A DNA stretch of 64,000 nt from Vallitalea okinawensis (GTDB taxonomy: Bacteria > Bacillota > Clostridia > Lachnospirales > PQDH01), in the NCBI RefSeq assembly GCF_002964605.1, contig NZ_PQDH01000008.1, forward strand, positions 62,001 to 126,000. The letters are read 5' to 3'. Position numbers and translations under genes: made by a program. The notes under the pieces are model-generated. The model was not told where the DNA came from, ran no database searches, and was given only the letters and a program-made list of their open reading frames with translations. Each line of letters opens with the position of its first letter. The first letter of the stretch is position 1. This document shows, piece after piece, positions 16,982-26,705 of the stretch.

Positions 16982-17497
16982 TCATCTAATACGACTATAT
17001 CTCTTTCTTTCATACATATTTAATCTATCGTCAATAAAATATAAGAACTTATACACGAATAGTCCTATAAGCAATGTGTATATCATTTCCGGTAAGATGA
17101 TATTAGTTATGTATTGCCATATGTTGAGGTGACCTGTAAAAAGGTAAGTAAAAACGTAGACCAAAAGTCCATATATAAAATCTGCAGTAAAAATGAGGAC
17201 GAAGGGTAAGACATAGTTTTCTTTGTAAAAGTCTTTATTAAAAAAACCAGCTACATATCCGATATAGAAAAACATGAGGGTTTGAAATCCAAACACAGGA
17301 TAAAATAAAATATCCTGCAAAGCACCTATAAACAATCCCACAGTTCCTGCTGTTTTTGATCCTCTTAAGATACCAAGTGAAACGACAAGAATAATTAACA
17401 AATTAGGGGTAATACCCCTAATTTCAAAATTCTTAAGAATTGTAGTTTCTAAGCAAAAAAATAGTACGGATAGTAACACTGTAACTAGGGTTCTCAA
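16982..17497 (-). CDS. mreD: Rod shape-determining membrane protein MreD
   Basis: A 171-residue protein of five or six membrane helices, a component of the elongasome whose exact role is unsettled. Hydrophobic segments run nearly throughout, with the family-like LRGSKTAGTVGLFIGALQDI segment after the second helix. It follows mreC by 11 bases and precedes PBP2 by 108 bases, the standard order. Confidence 0.92.
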   Translation of the reverse strand: MRTLVTVLLSVLFFCLETTILKNFEIRGITPNLLIILVVSLGILRGSKTAGTVGLFIGALQDILFYPVFGFQTLMFFYIGYVAGFFNKDFYKENYVLPFVLIFTADFIYGLLVYVFTYLFTGHLNIWQYITNIILPEMIYTLLIGLFVYKFLYFIDDRLNMYERKRYSRIR

Positions 17498-17508
17498 AGG
17501 TTTTCCTC

Positions 17509-18378
17509 CTACTCTATCCCTTCTAATTCTTCTTTTTCATTCTCAAAATCTTCTTTATAAGATTGAGTTATGATTAACACTTCATTCAAATTAGAAAAGT
17601 CAACTACAGGTTTTAAATATGCAGTCTTCGTTAATAAGTTGGGATTTTCTTCTACATCTGTGATCATACCAATCGTTATACCTGGCGGATAAATATCACC
17701 CAAAGGGGATGTTACAATGTTATCACCTTTAACAATTTCTGCTTCACTATTAATAAAAGTTACTTGACATATGCCTTCTTCAGCTAGCAGTTTATCGCCT
17801 TCGACAAAAAGAGTATCACTAGTTCTTACAACTTGTCCATGAACACTGCTGGAATCATCGATAATGGATTGAACAACTGCATAATGTTCACTCACGTCGA
17901 CAATATGTCCAACCAACCCACTATCTGCAATAACAACCATTCCTTGTTCAATCCCATCACTTCTACCCTTATCAATAGTAAAAGTATTATACCAATTACC
18001 AGGTGCTTTCGCTATAATACGGGCACCTGTCATTGGATATTCTTCATATGTTAAACTTAATTGAAAAAGCTTTCTTAAACGTTCTAATTCAGTATGTTCT
18101 AATTGCAATTTACTATTTTCAACTTCTAGTTCTTCGACTTTAGCTTTAAGCAACTCATTATCTTCTTCAAGATTATCTAAGTTGGTTACCCATCCATAAA
18201 TATTGGAAAACCAATTACCAGTGTTATTAAACCCTTTTTGTATAGGAGTGATAATGTAGCCTACAGTCTGGTTGACAATGTTATCACCACCCACATAGGA
18301 AGTAATAACTATGAGGGTAATGCAAGTCAATGTTATGATTAGAAGGATATACCTTGCTTTTAAACTAAATTTTTTCAA
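17509..18378 (-). CDS. mreC: Rod shape-determining protein MreC
   Basis: A 289-residue bitopic protein that links MreB filaments to the wall synthases. One membrane helix (about 10-28) is followed by a coiled coil (about 70-108) rich in Leu and Glu, then the beta-barrel domain with GWYNTFTIDKGRSDGIEQGM and GLVGHIV. It follows mreB by 25 bases. Confidence 0.94.
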   Translation of the reverse strand: MKKFSLKARYILLIITLTCITLIVITSYVGGDNIVNQTVGYIITPIQKGFNNTGNWFSNIYGWVTNLDNLEEDNELLKAKVEELEVENSKLQLEHTELERLRKLFQLSLTYEEYPMTGARIIAKAPGNWYNTFTIDKGRSDGIEQGMVVIADSGLVGHIVDVSEHYAVVQSIIDDSSSVHGQVVRTSDTLFVEGDKLLAEEGICQVTFINSEAEIVKGDNIVTSPLGDIYPPGITIGMITDVEENPNLLTKTAYLKPVVDFSNLNEVLIITQSYKEDFENEKEELEGIE

Positions 18379-18403
18379 AAACTGACACCCCCATTAATCC
18401 CCC

Positions 18404-19423
18404 TTATTGAATCAGTACATTCTTTAATATGTCTATTTGATCTAATACCATACCAGTACCCAAAGCAACACAATTAAGTGGTTCTTCTGCAATATGGACT
18501 GGCATGCCTGTTTCTTTATGAATTATAGTATCTAAAGATTTCAGTAATGCTCCTCCACCCGTTAAAGTAATTCCTGTCTCCATTATGTCAGCAGCTAATT
18601 CAGGTGGTGTTTTTTCAAGAGTATACTTAATAACATCTATAATAGAATTAATAGGGTCACTAATAGCTTTAGTTACTTCCTTACTTGTTAATTCAATCGT
18701 TTTTGGCAAACCTGTTATCAAGTCACGTCCTCTTACTTCAATAGTTTCGAGACCAAGTTCATCATCTGCCATAGCATAACCAATTTTAACTTTAATGTTT
18801 TCAGCAGTACGTTCACCAATCATTAAGTTATAAGCTTTTTTAATGTATAATACAATATGTTCATCTAGATCATCGCCTGCTATACGTAATGAGCGACTAG
18901 TAACGATACCTCCTAAAGAAATTACAGCTACTTCAGTAGTCCCGCCACCTATATCAACGACCATACTACCAGTTGGCTCAGCAACTGGTAAATTTGCTCC
19001 GATAGAAGCAGCCATAGGTTCTTCTATTAAATAACAAGCTCTTTCACTTGCTCCAGCTTGTATTGCAGCTTCTCTAACAGCTCTTTTTTCAACTTCTGTA
19101 ACTCCTGAAGGTACACATATAACTACACGAGGTTTACTACCAAAGAGTCTTTTTTTAAAAGCTCGACCAAAGAAATATTTCAGCATGGTATGAGTTGTAT
19201 CAAAATCAGCTATAACACCATCTTTCATCGGTCTTGTTGCTACTATATTACCTGGTGTTCTACCTATCATTAATTTTGCCTCATTACCAACAGCCAGTAC
19301 CTCTTTCGTGTTCTCATTGAGAGCCACAACAGAAGGTTCATTAACAATAATTCCTTTTCCTTTTACGAACACAAGAGTATTCGCAGTTCCTAAATCTATA
19401 CCTAAATCATTCGAAAATAGCAT
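18404..19423 (-). CDS. mreB: Rod shape-determining actin homologue MreB
   Basis: A 339-residue bacterial actin that organises elongation. The actin-fold phosphate loops [11 protein letters not shown] (9-19) and [16 protein letters not shown] (about 162) and the adenosine motif TGGGALL are clear. ATG start at 19423. First gene of the operon mreBCD-PBP2-minCDE-rodA-mgsA. In Firmicutes, mreB relatives with this neighbourhood are the elongation form rather than Mbl. Confidence 0.97.
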   Translation of the reverse strand: MLFSNDLGIDLGTANTLVFVKGKGIIVNEPSVVALNENTKEVLAVGNEAKLMIGRTPGNIVATRPMKDGVIADFDTTHTMLKYFFGRAFKKRLFGSKPRVVICVPSGVTEVEKRAVREAAIQAGASERACYLIEEPMAASIGANLPVAEPTGSMVVDIGGGTTEVAVISLGGIVTSRSLRIAGDDLDEHIVLYIKKAYNLMIGERTAENIKVKIGYAMADDELGLETIEVRGRDLITGLPKTIELTSKEVTKAISDPINSIIDVIKYTLEKTPPELAADIMETGITLTGGGALLKSLDTIIHKETGMPVHIAEEPLNCVALGTGMVLDQIDILKNVLIQ

Positions 19424-19547
19424 GTTTATTCTTCCTTTCTAAGTCTAACAATAGGTCCCCTCAGTCAAAATCTTCTATATTATTCCACCCAATACATGAA
19501 TTCATGCAACGAATAAGAAAATAATTCCATATAACTGCGTAAAATGA

Positions 19548-19576
19548 ATAAGACATGAAAAAAATAAACTAGTCAA
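19548..19576 (-). promoter_or_regulatory. Candidate promoter of the mreB operon
   Basis: -35 TTGACT (19571-19576), 17-base spacer and -10 TCTTAT (19548-19553). The -35 is 5 of 6 and the -10 only 4 of 6, so the call is tentative. The rest of the 312-base gap between mreB and radC is AT-rich, with no other feature seen. Confidence 0.4.
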
Positions 19577-19735
19577 GTTGTGAGTTTTTGTTTATTAGAA
19601 TATACCTAATCCACCGTCATGATTTCTATATATCTTATGTTATGAATTAAATATAATCAATGTTAATAAGCAAAATAAAAATAGATGACTACTTTATTTA
19701 AATTATATGCCTAATTGGTCTGGTAGGATAATCTA

Positions 19736-20437
19736 TTAGCAGATCCCTTTTTCCTTCAAACTAATATATCTACCATCACCTATAATAATATGATCTAAAA
19801 CCTTTATCCCAAGTAATTCACCGCATTCTACAACTCGTTTGGTTATCAGACGATCTTCCCTACTAGGAGTTGGATCACCACTTGGATGATTATGTACCAT
19901 GATTAAATTAACCGCTCCATGTCGTATAGCTTCAATAAATATTTCTCTTGGATGTACAATTGAAGCATTGACGCTTCCAATTGTCATAATCTTATCTGCT
20001 ATGATTTGATTTTTGGTATCTAGACATATGAGTCTAAACTGCTCTTGCTTCAAATAACGCATTTCAGACATGTACATGGCAGCAACACTACTTGGTGAAT
20101 TAATTTTTAACTTTTCAATGGCATTTAACTTAGCTATTCTTTTAGCTAACTCAAAAATTGCACCAATCTGAATAGATTTCACTTCACCAATACCTTTAAC
20201 GGTCCTTAATTCTTCAGGAGTTCTTTGAATAAGCCCCATTAATCCTGGTTGCTCAGAATCTAATAATAGTAGTTGATGTGCTAAGTCAACAGCTTTGATT
20301 TTATGGGATCCTGTTCTCAATATTACTGCTAACAACTCTGCATCTGACAAAGTATTTACGCCATACTGTAAGCTCTTTTCATAAGGTTTCTCGGAGTCAG
20401 GTAAATCTTTCATCGTTAAATGTTTATCTCTTACCAT
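19736..20437 (-). CDS. radC: RadC family JAB-domain protein
   Basis: A 233-residue protein of the RadC family, with an N-terminal helix-hairpin-helix (about 60-105, RTVKGIGEVKSIQIGA) and a C-terminal JAMM/MPN+ domain with the metal motif HNHPSGDPTPSRED. The older name as a DNA-repair protein is not well supported; a metal-dependent hydrolase role is inferred from the motif. ATG at 20437 with GAGGTG upstream. It stands between maf and the mre operon, as in many Firmicutes. Confidence 0.93.
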   Translation of the reverse strand: MVRDKHLTMKDLPDSEKPYEKSLQYGVNTLSDAELLAVILRTGSHKIKAVDLAHQLLLLDSEQPGLMGLIQRTPEELRTVKGIGEVKSIQIGAIFELAKRIAKLNAIEKLKINSPSSVAAMYMSEMRYLKQEQFRLICLDTKNQIIADKIMTIGSVNASIVHPREIFIEAIRHGAVNLIMVHNHPSGDPTPSREDRLITKRVVECGELLGIKVLDHIIIGDGRYISLKEKGIC

Positions 20438-20541
20438 CAGAACACCTCAATATTTAAAATTGCAAGCTTGGTCCAGTTGTAATCTACTTTTCTCAGTGCA
20501 AGTATCATAATCATTATTATATATTTGCTCATTATTTATGA

Positions 20542-21138
20542 TTAAAATGTCATCATCTTTGGTAAAGAAATCCCTAATGAGTCAAGACTTAGATAAAGTC
20601 TTCGTAAAGGTAAGCCCATAACATTAAAGAAATCACCATTAATTTTTTCAACAAAAATAGAACCGATACCTTGTATACCATATGCACCGGCTTTATCCAT
20701 TGGTTCCTTGGTATCAATATAAAATTTTATTTCTTCTTCAGTTAACTCAGCCATTAAGACTTCTGTACAATCATGTGTTACAATCTTTTTGTCTTGGTAA
20801 AGATCTATTATTGCAAGTCCTGTATAGACGCGATGTTTCTTACCACTGAGTCTTTTCAAAATAAGTATTGCATCTTCAATATCTTTTGGCTTAAGAAGTA
20901 TCTCCCCATCCAATTCTACAATGGTATCTGACCCAATGATAACAGCCTTCTCCGATGTATTTTCCGCCACAGCTTTAGCCTTTTTAAAAGCTAAATACTC
21001 AACGATCTCTTCTGGTGACATGTTGCTATCATAAGATTCTTCAACTTCTTCGGATAAAATTTCAAAGTCTATCTGTAATAATTCCAGTAATTCCTTTCGC
21101 CTAGGTGACTGAGATGCAAGAATAATTTTTTTTCTCAT
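20542..21138 (-). CDS. maf: Maf family nucleoside triphosphate pyrophosphatase
   Basis: A 198-residue house-cleaning enzyme that hydrolyses non-canonical or pyrimidine NTPs to the monophosphate. The Maf signature LASQSPRRKELL (7-18) starts the protein; GSDTIVELDG and DKAGAYGIQG are the other conserved blocks. The last would fit dTTP/UTP pyrophosphatase of the YhdE/BSU28050 type, but specificity is not certain. Usual neighbour of radC and mre genes. Confidence 0.94.
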   Translation of the reverse strand: MRKKIILASQSPRRKELLELLQIDFEILSEEVEESYDSNMSPEEIVEYLAFKKAKAVAENTSEKAVIIGSDTIVELDGEILLKPKDIEDAILILKRLSGKKHRVYTGLAIIDLYQDKKIVTHDCTEVLMAELTEEEIKFYIDTKEPMDKAGAYGIQGIGSIFVEKINGDFFNVMGLPLRRLYLSLDSLGISLPKMMTF

Positions 21139-21163
21139 TCTTTCCTACCTCATTATACAATAC

Positions 21164-21198
21164 ATTGAACTTTATGTTTCAAGGGCTTAAAGTTCAAT
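21164..21198. repeat. Inverted repeat upstream of maf
   Basis: An 11-bp perfect inverted repeat, ATTGAACTTTA and TAAAGTTCAAT, with a 13-base loop, 26 bases before the maf start. A minus-strand TATAAT follows at 21152-21157. With no U-tract it is not a terminator of an upstream gene; it could be an operator or a leader hairpin. Confidence 0.5.
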
Positions 21199-21404
21199 AT
21201 ATCCTTCATTAACATTAATAAGTGAATAACACTAAGCAATTGCTAATTCCATAGCAATCTCATTCAACTTATGTATCATTTCAGCTTGAAATTTCACCAT
21301 CAATCGTTTTAGCTATAAATAGTCATTATCTTTCTTTTACTAAAAAGCTATGATCGATTAACAGGTAAGCATAAAGATGACGAAATGAAAAAATTGTGGA
21401 CCTA

Positions 21405-21653
21405 TTATTTCATTTTTCTATATGCAAAGATCGCTAAGAGAATTCCAATAATACTAGCAAGATTTATTGAAATTTTTAGATTCATATCAAATTCAATAAT
21501 ACTAAAATTAAATTCGGGGCTTAAAGTAAATACTTGTCCATAATTTAACCAACTTAATATAGGCGACTCTGCAAAATAAGTACCTAAAAAACCACCAATT
21601 ACAATACCTATGAACAGAAATAATACAAAAATCCATCCACTTTTCTTGTTCAT
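21405..21653 (-). CDS. DUF4321 family small membrane protein
   Basis: An 82-residue protein with two membrane helices (about 7-27 and 60-78) and a short outer loop. Its start MNKKSGWIFVLFLFIGIVIGGFLGTYFA and its place beside maf and radC match the DUF4321 family of Clostridia, whose function is unknown. ATG at 21653 with GGAGG 9 bases upstream. The 266 bases to maf hold an inverted repeat but no terminator that I can see. Confidence 0.8.
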   Translation of the reverse strand: MNKKSGWIFVLFLFIGIVIGGFLGTYFAESPILSWLNYGQVFTLSPEFNFSIIEFDMNLKISINLASIIGILLAIFAYRKMK

Positions 21654-21850
21654 CTAAGCTTGCCTCCCCTCAAAGTATACCCCAATATATACTTTCCAAA
21701 CCATTCATTAATTCGGGTAGGTTTAGGTCTGCTACTGACCTTGTCAAGTATAAGTTGATAATTTATTCTATTTTATTCTAGCATAAAAAAAATATTTTGT
21801 ATACAATTTTGTTTAATTGAAAAAGTATTTTAAAAATCATGTTATAAAAG

Positions 21851-21874
21851 CGAAAAGATGACCCGAAGGTCATC
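21851..21874 (-). terminator. Terminator of the rnf operon
   Basis: GATGACC-TTCG-GGTCATC on the minus strand: a 7-bp stem with a stable TTCG loop, followed by TTTTCGCTTTT, 3 bases after the rnfB stop. Confidence 0.92.
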
Positions 21875-21877
21875 TCT

Positions 21878-22666
21878 TTAAATGAATTCTATTGCATTTG
21901 TTGGACATTTTTCTACACAATTTCCGCATTGTGTGCATTTACTATAGTCAATGTGAGCAAGGTTGTTTGTAACTGTAATGGCACCAGGTTCACAAACTTT
22001 TGTACACATGCGACAACCGATACATCCCACTTCACAGGATTGCTTAACATCTTTACCTTTGTCTTCACTGTGGCACATAACACGTACTTTCTTCTTTACA
22101 GGAACTAACTCAATGAGGGCTTTTGGACAAGCAACAACGCATTTTCCACAACTCGTACATTTTTCTTCATTAATAACAGCAATTCCATCAATGATATCAA
22201 TAGCACCAAAAGGACACGCTCTTTCACATGTGCCAAGGCCAAGACAGCCATATCGACAACTTTTGGACCCTCCACCTGGAATATTTGCTGCTTCTAAACA
22301 ATCATGAATCCCTTCATATACATATTGCTCTTTTGCTTTATCACATGTACCGTGACACATAACAAAAGCAACTTCTTTTTCCTTTGTCTCAGCTTCAACA
22401 CCCATAATACCGGAAAGTGCTTCTATGGTTTGAGTTCCTCCAACTGGGCAAGCATCAATAGAAACTTCTCCAGAAGCTACAGCCTTTGCGTAAGCATCAC
22501 ATCCTGCATAACCACAACCACCGCAGTTAGCACCTGGTAAAGCATCTCGAATTAAAGGCACTTTTGGGTCGACTTCAACAGCAAATACTTTAGAAGCTAT
22601 ACCTAATCCTAAACCTGCTACTATTCCTAACCCACTTAATATTAATATCGGAAATAAAATCTCCAT
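21878..22666 (-). CDS. rnfB: Rnf complex ferredoxin-like subunit RnfB
   Basis: A 262-residue subunit taken to receive electrons from reduced ferredoxin. One N-terminal membrane helix (about 5-25) is followed by the cluster motif GANCGGCGYAGCDAYAKA (about 46-63), a Cys-rich middle region, and several CxxCxxCxxxCP clusters (CTSCGKCVVACPK, CIGCRMCTKVCEP, CTQCGNCVEKCP). Last gene of rnfCDGEAB, with the terminator right behind it. Confidence 0.97.
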   Translation of the reverse strand: MEILFPILILSGLGIVAGLGLGIASKVFAVEVDPKVPLIRDALPGANCGGCGYAGCDAYAKAVASGEVSIDACPVGGTQTIEALSGIMGVEAETKEKEVAFVMCHGTCDKAKEQYVYEGIHDCLEAANIPGGGSKSCRYGCLGLGTCERACPFGAIDIIDGIAVINEEKCTSCGKCVVACPKALIELVPVKKKVRVMCHSEDKGKDVKQSCEVGCIGCRMCTKVCEPGAITVTNNLAHIDYSKCTQCGNCVEKCPTNAIEFI

Positions 22667-22681
22667 CAGTCATCCCCCTCC

Positions 22682-23257
22682 TTATATAAGGCCTTGGAAG
22701 CCTAAAAAGGCAACCGCCATCAACCCTGCAGTGATCAGTGCAATTGGGAATCCCTGAAGTGAGGGTAATATGTTATTTTTTTCAAGTCTTTCACGAATAC
22801 CTGCAAACAATACAATAGCTAACGTAAAACCTATTGCAGCTCCTGCACCATGAACAACACTTTTTAGTAAATTATATTCTAGATCTTTGTTTAAAACAGC
22901 AACCCCAAGTACAGCACAGTTCGTTGTTATTAGTGGTAAGTAAATACCTAGAGCCTGATAAAGTGATGGGCTCACCTTTTGAATAACAATTTCAACTAAT
23001 TGTACCAGTGAAGCAATAACAAGTATAAAAGCAATTGTTGATAAATATTCCATACCGATAGGTTGTAATACCCACTTATAAACAATGTATGAGATAATAG
23101 ATGCCATTGTCATAACGAAAGTAACAGCCATTCCCATCCCAAATGCCGTTTCAACCTTTTTAGATACGCCTAGAAAAGGACAAATACCTAAGAAACGTGA
23201 TAATACAAAGTTGTTAACTAGTATAGCAGATAATAATATTAAAAGATATTCTGTCAT
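22682..23257 (-). CDS. rnfA: Rnf complex membrane subunit RnfA
   Basis: A 191-residue integral membrane subunit with six helices, homologous to NqrE and RnfE. The conserved NNFVLSRFLGICPFLGVSKK segment (15-34) carries the Cys residue that, in the family, helps hold an iron-sulfur cluster between RnfA and RnfE within the membrane. ATG at 23257, 15 bases after rnfE. Confidence 0.97.
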   Translation of the reverse strand: MTEYLLILLSAILVNNFVLSRFLGICPFLGVSKKVETAFGMGMAVTFVMTMASIISYIVYKWVLQPIGMEYLSTIAFILVIASLVQLVEIVIQKVSPSLYQALGIYLPLITTNCAVLGVAVLNKDLEYNLLKSVVHGAGAAIGFTLAIVLFAGIRERLEKNNILPSLQGFPIALITAGLMAVAFLGFQGLI

Positions 23258-23272
23258 CCTATTTCCCCCTCA

Positions 23273-23875
23273 CTAAGCGTTAGCTTTTCTATTTTTAACA
23301 ACATTAAATAAAGCTAGTAAAATACCTAGAACAAAGAATGCTCCTGGCGCTAATACCATGATTACTGCTGGTTCAAAGCTATCTGGCATAATTTGCATAC
23401 CAAAAATCATACCTGCCCCAAAGAGTTCTCTCACGACTCCAATAACAGTTAAGGCAACTGTAAAGCCAATCCCCATACCTAAACCATCAAATAAAGATGG
23501 TAGAACTGAATTCTTAGATGCATAAGCTTCTGCACGGCTTAAAATTAAACAGTTAACAACGATTAAAGGTATAAACAACCCTAAAGCATTGTGTAAGTCA
23601 GGTAAATAAGCTTGAAGTAATAAATCTATCATTGTGACAAAGGTTGCAATAACAACGATAAAAGCTGGAATACGGACTTTACTAGGAATCAGCTTACGAA
23701 TTAATGCAATAACTAAATTAGATCCCATTAAAACTGCAGTTGTTGCAAGTCCCATACCTAGCCCATTTTCAGCAGAAGTAGTAACAGCAAGAGTAGGACA
23801 CATACCTAAAACTTGCATAAAAATTGGGTTTTCTTGTATAATACCTACTTTTAAACGCTCAATAAGATTTCTCAT
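23273..23875 (-). CDS. rnfE: Rnf complex membrane subunit RnfE
   Basis: A 200-residue six-helix membrane subunit, paralogous to RnfA. The conserved Cys region is ENPIFMQVLGMCPTLAVTTS (15-34). With RnfA it forms the core pseudo-symmetric pair of the pump. The start ATG overlaps the rnfG stop by one base, so translation is coupled. Confidence 0.97.
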   Translation of the reverse strand: MRNLIERLKVGIIQENPIFMQVLGMCPTLAVTTSAENGLGMGLATTAVLMGSNLVIALIRKLIPSKVRIPAFIVVIATFVTMIDLLLQAYLPDLHNALGLFIPLIVVNCLILSRAEAYASKNSVLPSLFDGLGMGIGFTVALTVIGVVRELFGAGMIFGMQIMPDSFEPAVIMVLAPGAFFVLGILLALFNVVKNRKANA

Positions 23876-24450
23876 TATTGTTCCTCCCCTGCCAAAATGT
23901 CTTCATAATAAGCCAAAGCATCATTAACACCATTGACAATAGCATTAGATGTTATCGTAGCACCAGTTATGGCTTGAACTTCACTTTCAGAAGGTGCATT
24001 TTTAGTTAAACCAATAACTTCAGGTCCCTTACCTGGGAACTGATCTTTAAATTCTGGATTATTGGCATTTGCACCTAGACCAGGTGTTTCTTGATGTTGT
24101 AGCATATGCATACCTGTCACAACACCCTCTTTATCCAACCCCACGAATAAAACAATGGTTCCACCATAACCTTTAGTAGTTACTTTCATGGCATAACCAG
24201 CATCATTGGTTGCTTTGTAGGCTTCAACGATACTAGGAAAAGACGTTGAATCAACATCAATACTATCAAACCCATCAGCTTCTGATAATACCATCTTTAA
24301 TGCTTCATTTTTAGCTTTCTCCATTTGGGTCATTCTAGGTTCGTAAGTCATTTCATCTACAAAACCTAATAAAGCTCCTGCAATTGCAGTAATGATAAAA
24401 AGTACAAGACCTAAAACCAGTATATTCTCTGTATTGTTTAATTTACTCAT
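23875..24450 (-). CDS. rnfG: Rnf complex flavoprotein subunit RnfG
   Basis: A 191-residue subunit with one N-terminal membrane helix (about 10-30) and an outer FMN-binding domain. The flavinylation motif is ITGATITSNA near residue 164; the Thr after GA is the residue that carries covalent FMN in the family. Overlaps rnfE by one base and follows rnfD directly. Confidence 0.96.
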   Translation of the reverse strand: MSKLNNTENILVLGLVLFIITAIAGALLGFVDEMTYEPRMTQMEKAKNEALKMVLSEADGFDSIDVDSTSFPSIVEAYKATNDAGYAMKVTTKGYGGTIVLFVGLDKEGVVTGMHMLQHQETPGLGANANNPEFKDQFPGKGPEVIGLTKNAPSESEVQAITGATITSNAIVNGVNDALAYYEDILAGEEQ

Positions 24451-25362
24451 TTAAGCCACCTCCCCAAATGTTCTTGGACGCGTGTAACGATCAATTAATG
24501 GTACTGCCAAGTTCATTAAAATGATGGCATAAGATACCCCTTCAGGTAATCCAGCAAATTTTCGTATAACAACTGTTAATAGTCCACAACCAATACCAAA
24601 TAAAATATGACCTTTTGATGTCATAGGAGAAGTACTATAGTCTGTAGCCATAAAAAACGCTCCTAAGATTAATCCACCAGCAAAAATCTCATATAAACCA
24701 TTACCACCAAATAAATATGTTAATGCAAAAACTGTACCAACATAAGTAATAGGAATACGCCAGCTGATAACGCCTCTATACATCAAATATGCAGCTCCTA
24801 ATAATAAGAAGAGAGCTGATGTTTCTCCAAGGCTTCCACCTATAGTTCCAACAAACACATCGGATAAAGGTGGTAATGCACCCTCACCTAAACTTATGGC
24901 TGTTAAAGGCGTTGCAGATGATACACCATCTATTGCAAAATTACTCATATGACCAGCCCATGAAGTAAGTAAGACAGCTCTTGCTGCTAAAGCTGGGTTC
25001 ATAAAGTTCTGACCTAAACCACCAAAAAATTGCTTAACTAATATAATTGCAAATACTCCACCTATGATTGGTATCCAAAATGGCACATTTGAAGGTAAAT
25101 TATATGCTAATAAGATACCCGTAATTAATGCACTGAAGTCTTTTACTGTAACTGGTTGATTGGTTAGCTTTTGCCAAACATATTCAGCACCTACACAACT
25201 TATTACTGATAAAAGAATGATAACCAGTGCATCAAATCCAAAGAAATATATACTAAATAAACCTGCTGGTATTAATGCTAATACCACATCTAACATGATT
25301 CTACTCGTTGAATCTTTAGATTTTACATGAGGTGAAGAAGTTACTTTAAACAATTGTGACAC
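24451..25362 (-). CDS. rnfD: Rnf complex membrane subunit RnfD
   Basis: A 303-residue polytopic subunit with about ten helices, homologous to NqrB. The motif around TDYSTSPMTSKG (about 242) is the second covalent FMN attachment region of the family. It starts at ATG 25362, 11 bases after rnfC, and abuts rnfG. RnfD and RnfG are the two flavin carriers within the membrane arm. Confidence 0.97.
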   Translation of the reverse strand: MSQLFKVTSSPHVKSKDSTSRIMLDVVLALIPAGLFSIYFFGFDALVIILLSVISCVGAEYVWQKLTNQPVTVKDFSALITGILLAYNLPSNVPFWIPIIGGVFAIILVKQFFGGLGQNFMNPALAARAVLLTSWAGHMSNFAIDGVSSATPLTAISLGEGALPPLSDVFVGTIGGSLGETSALFLLLGAAYLMYRGVISWRIPITYVGTVFALTYLFGGNGLYEIFAGGLILGAFFMATDYSTSPMTSKGHILFGIGCGLLTVVIRKFAGLPEGVSYAIILMNLAVPLIDRYTRPRTFGEVA

Positions 25363-25373
25363 GAAAATCCCCC

Positions 25374-26705
25374 CTATTTCTTCTTCCTTCTGTTTTGTAA
25401 AATAGTTGATTTGGCTGTTCTAAGTGACTGAACTAAATGACGTTTAGAAGGACATGCAAAAGAACAGCAACCACATTGTAAACACTCAAGCCCGTTTAAC
25501 TTTTCAAACCCTTCCCAATCTTTGTTTAAAGCTAATGCATTAAGTTCAGAAGGTATGAGATTTAAAGGACATACTTCAATACATTTACCGCATCGTATAC
25601 AATTGAGCTCACCGCCATCGTTAGCTTCTTTCTTTGTTAATGCTAATATGGCAGATGTTCCTTTAACGACTGGTAAATCTACATTATAAAGAGCCATTCC
25701 CATCATTGGTCCTCCAGAAATAAGCTTTACAGGTTCCTCAGTGAAACCTCCTGCAGCATCAATAAGTTCTTGATAGCTTGTTCCTATTCTAACTTTGAAA
25801 TTCTTTGGCTCCTTAATTGCTCCCCCTGTAACTGTAACAATACGTCTCATCAGTGGACGTCCTCTTCTTATGGCTCTTTGTACAGCTACAACAGTATCAA
25901 CATTGTGTACAATGCAACCTACATCAGCAGGTAACTTACCTTTAAAAGGTACCTCTCTTTTAGTCACTGCATAGATCAATTGCTTTTCTGCTCCTTGAGG
26001 GTACTTCGTTTTTAAACTTACAACATCTATTCGATCTTGTCCTGCAGCATGCTGCTTTAATATTTTAATTGCTTCTGGTTTGTTATCCTCTATTCCAATA
26101 ACCCCTCTTGCTTTTGGAAATAAAGTCAATATTATTTTTAAACCTTCTATGATGCGTTCAGATTCTTCAAGCATAACCCGATAATCTGATGTCAAATAAG
26201 GTTCACATTCAGCTCCGTTTAAAATGATGTGATCAATCTCTTTATCTTCTGGAGGTGATAATTTGATATGAGTAGGAAAGCCTGCACCACCCATACCTAC
26301 GATTCCTGCTTCTTTAATGACATTAATAATTTCTTCTCTGGTCATATCTTTATAATTATATGCTTTATTAAGAGATGGGTCCTCTTCGTATTCATGGTCA
26401 TTTTCTACCACAATGGCCTTAACTTTTTGTCCATTTGGTATGAGTGACTCCGTTATGGCTTTTACTGTACCTGATACGCTGGAGTGTATAGGCGCGGAAA
26501 CAAAAGCTTGTGCTTCAGCAATTTTTTGACCTACTAATACCCGGTCTCCTCTTTTTACTAATGGCTCACAGGGTGCCCCAATGTGTTGCACCATTGGGTA
26601 TACAAGGTCACCTTTTGGATCTAAATAGTTTTCAATAGGCTTATCTTCAGTATAATGTTTACCATGTGGAGGATGAATCCCTCGTTTAAACGTTAGTCTA
26701 GCCAC
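25374..26705 (-). CDS. rnfC: Rnf complex NADH-binding subunit RnfC
   Basis: A 443-residue peripheral subunit holding the NAD and FMN site and two [4Fe-4S] clusters. GMGGAGFPTHIKL (about 138) is the FMN/NAD loop shared with NuoF. The clusters are CIRCGKCIEVCPLN (about 371) and CLQCGCCSFACPSKR (about 410). The start is a GTG at 26705 with AGGAGG 6 bases upstream. First gene of rnfCDGEAB, the order known from Acetobacterium and Clostridium. The complex couples ferredoxin oxidation by NAD+ to outward Na+ or H+ transport. Confidence 0.97.
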   Translation of the reverse strand: MARLTFKRGIHPPHGKHYTEDKPIENYLDPKGDLVYPMVQHIGAPCEPLVKRGDRVLVGQKIAEAQAFVSAPIHSSVSGTVKAITESLIPNGQKVKAIVVENDHEYEEDPSLNKAYNYKDMTREEIINVIKEAGIVGMGGAGFPTHIKLSPPEDKEIDHIILNGAECEPYLTSDYRVMLEESERIIEGLKIILTLFPKARGVIGIEDNKPEAIKILKQHAAGQDRIDVVSLKTKYPQGAEKQLIYAVTKREVPFKGKLPADVGCIVHNVDTVVAVQRAIRRGRPLMRRIVTVTGGAIKEPKNFKVRIGTSYQELIDAAGGFTEEPVKLISGGPMMGMALYNVDLPVVKGTSAILALTKKEANDGGELNCIRCGKCIEVCPLNLIPSELNALALNKDWEGFEKLNGLECLQCGCCSFACPSKRHLVQSLRTAKSTILQNRRKKK

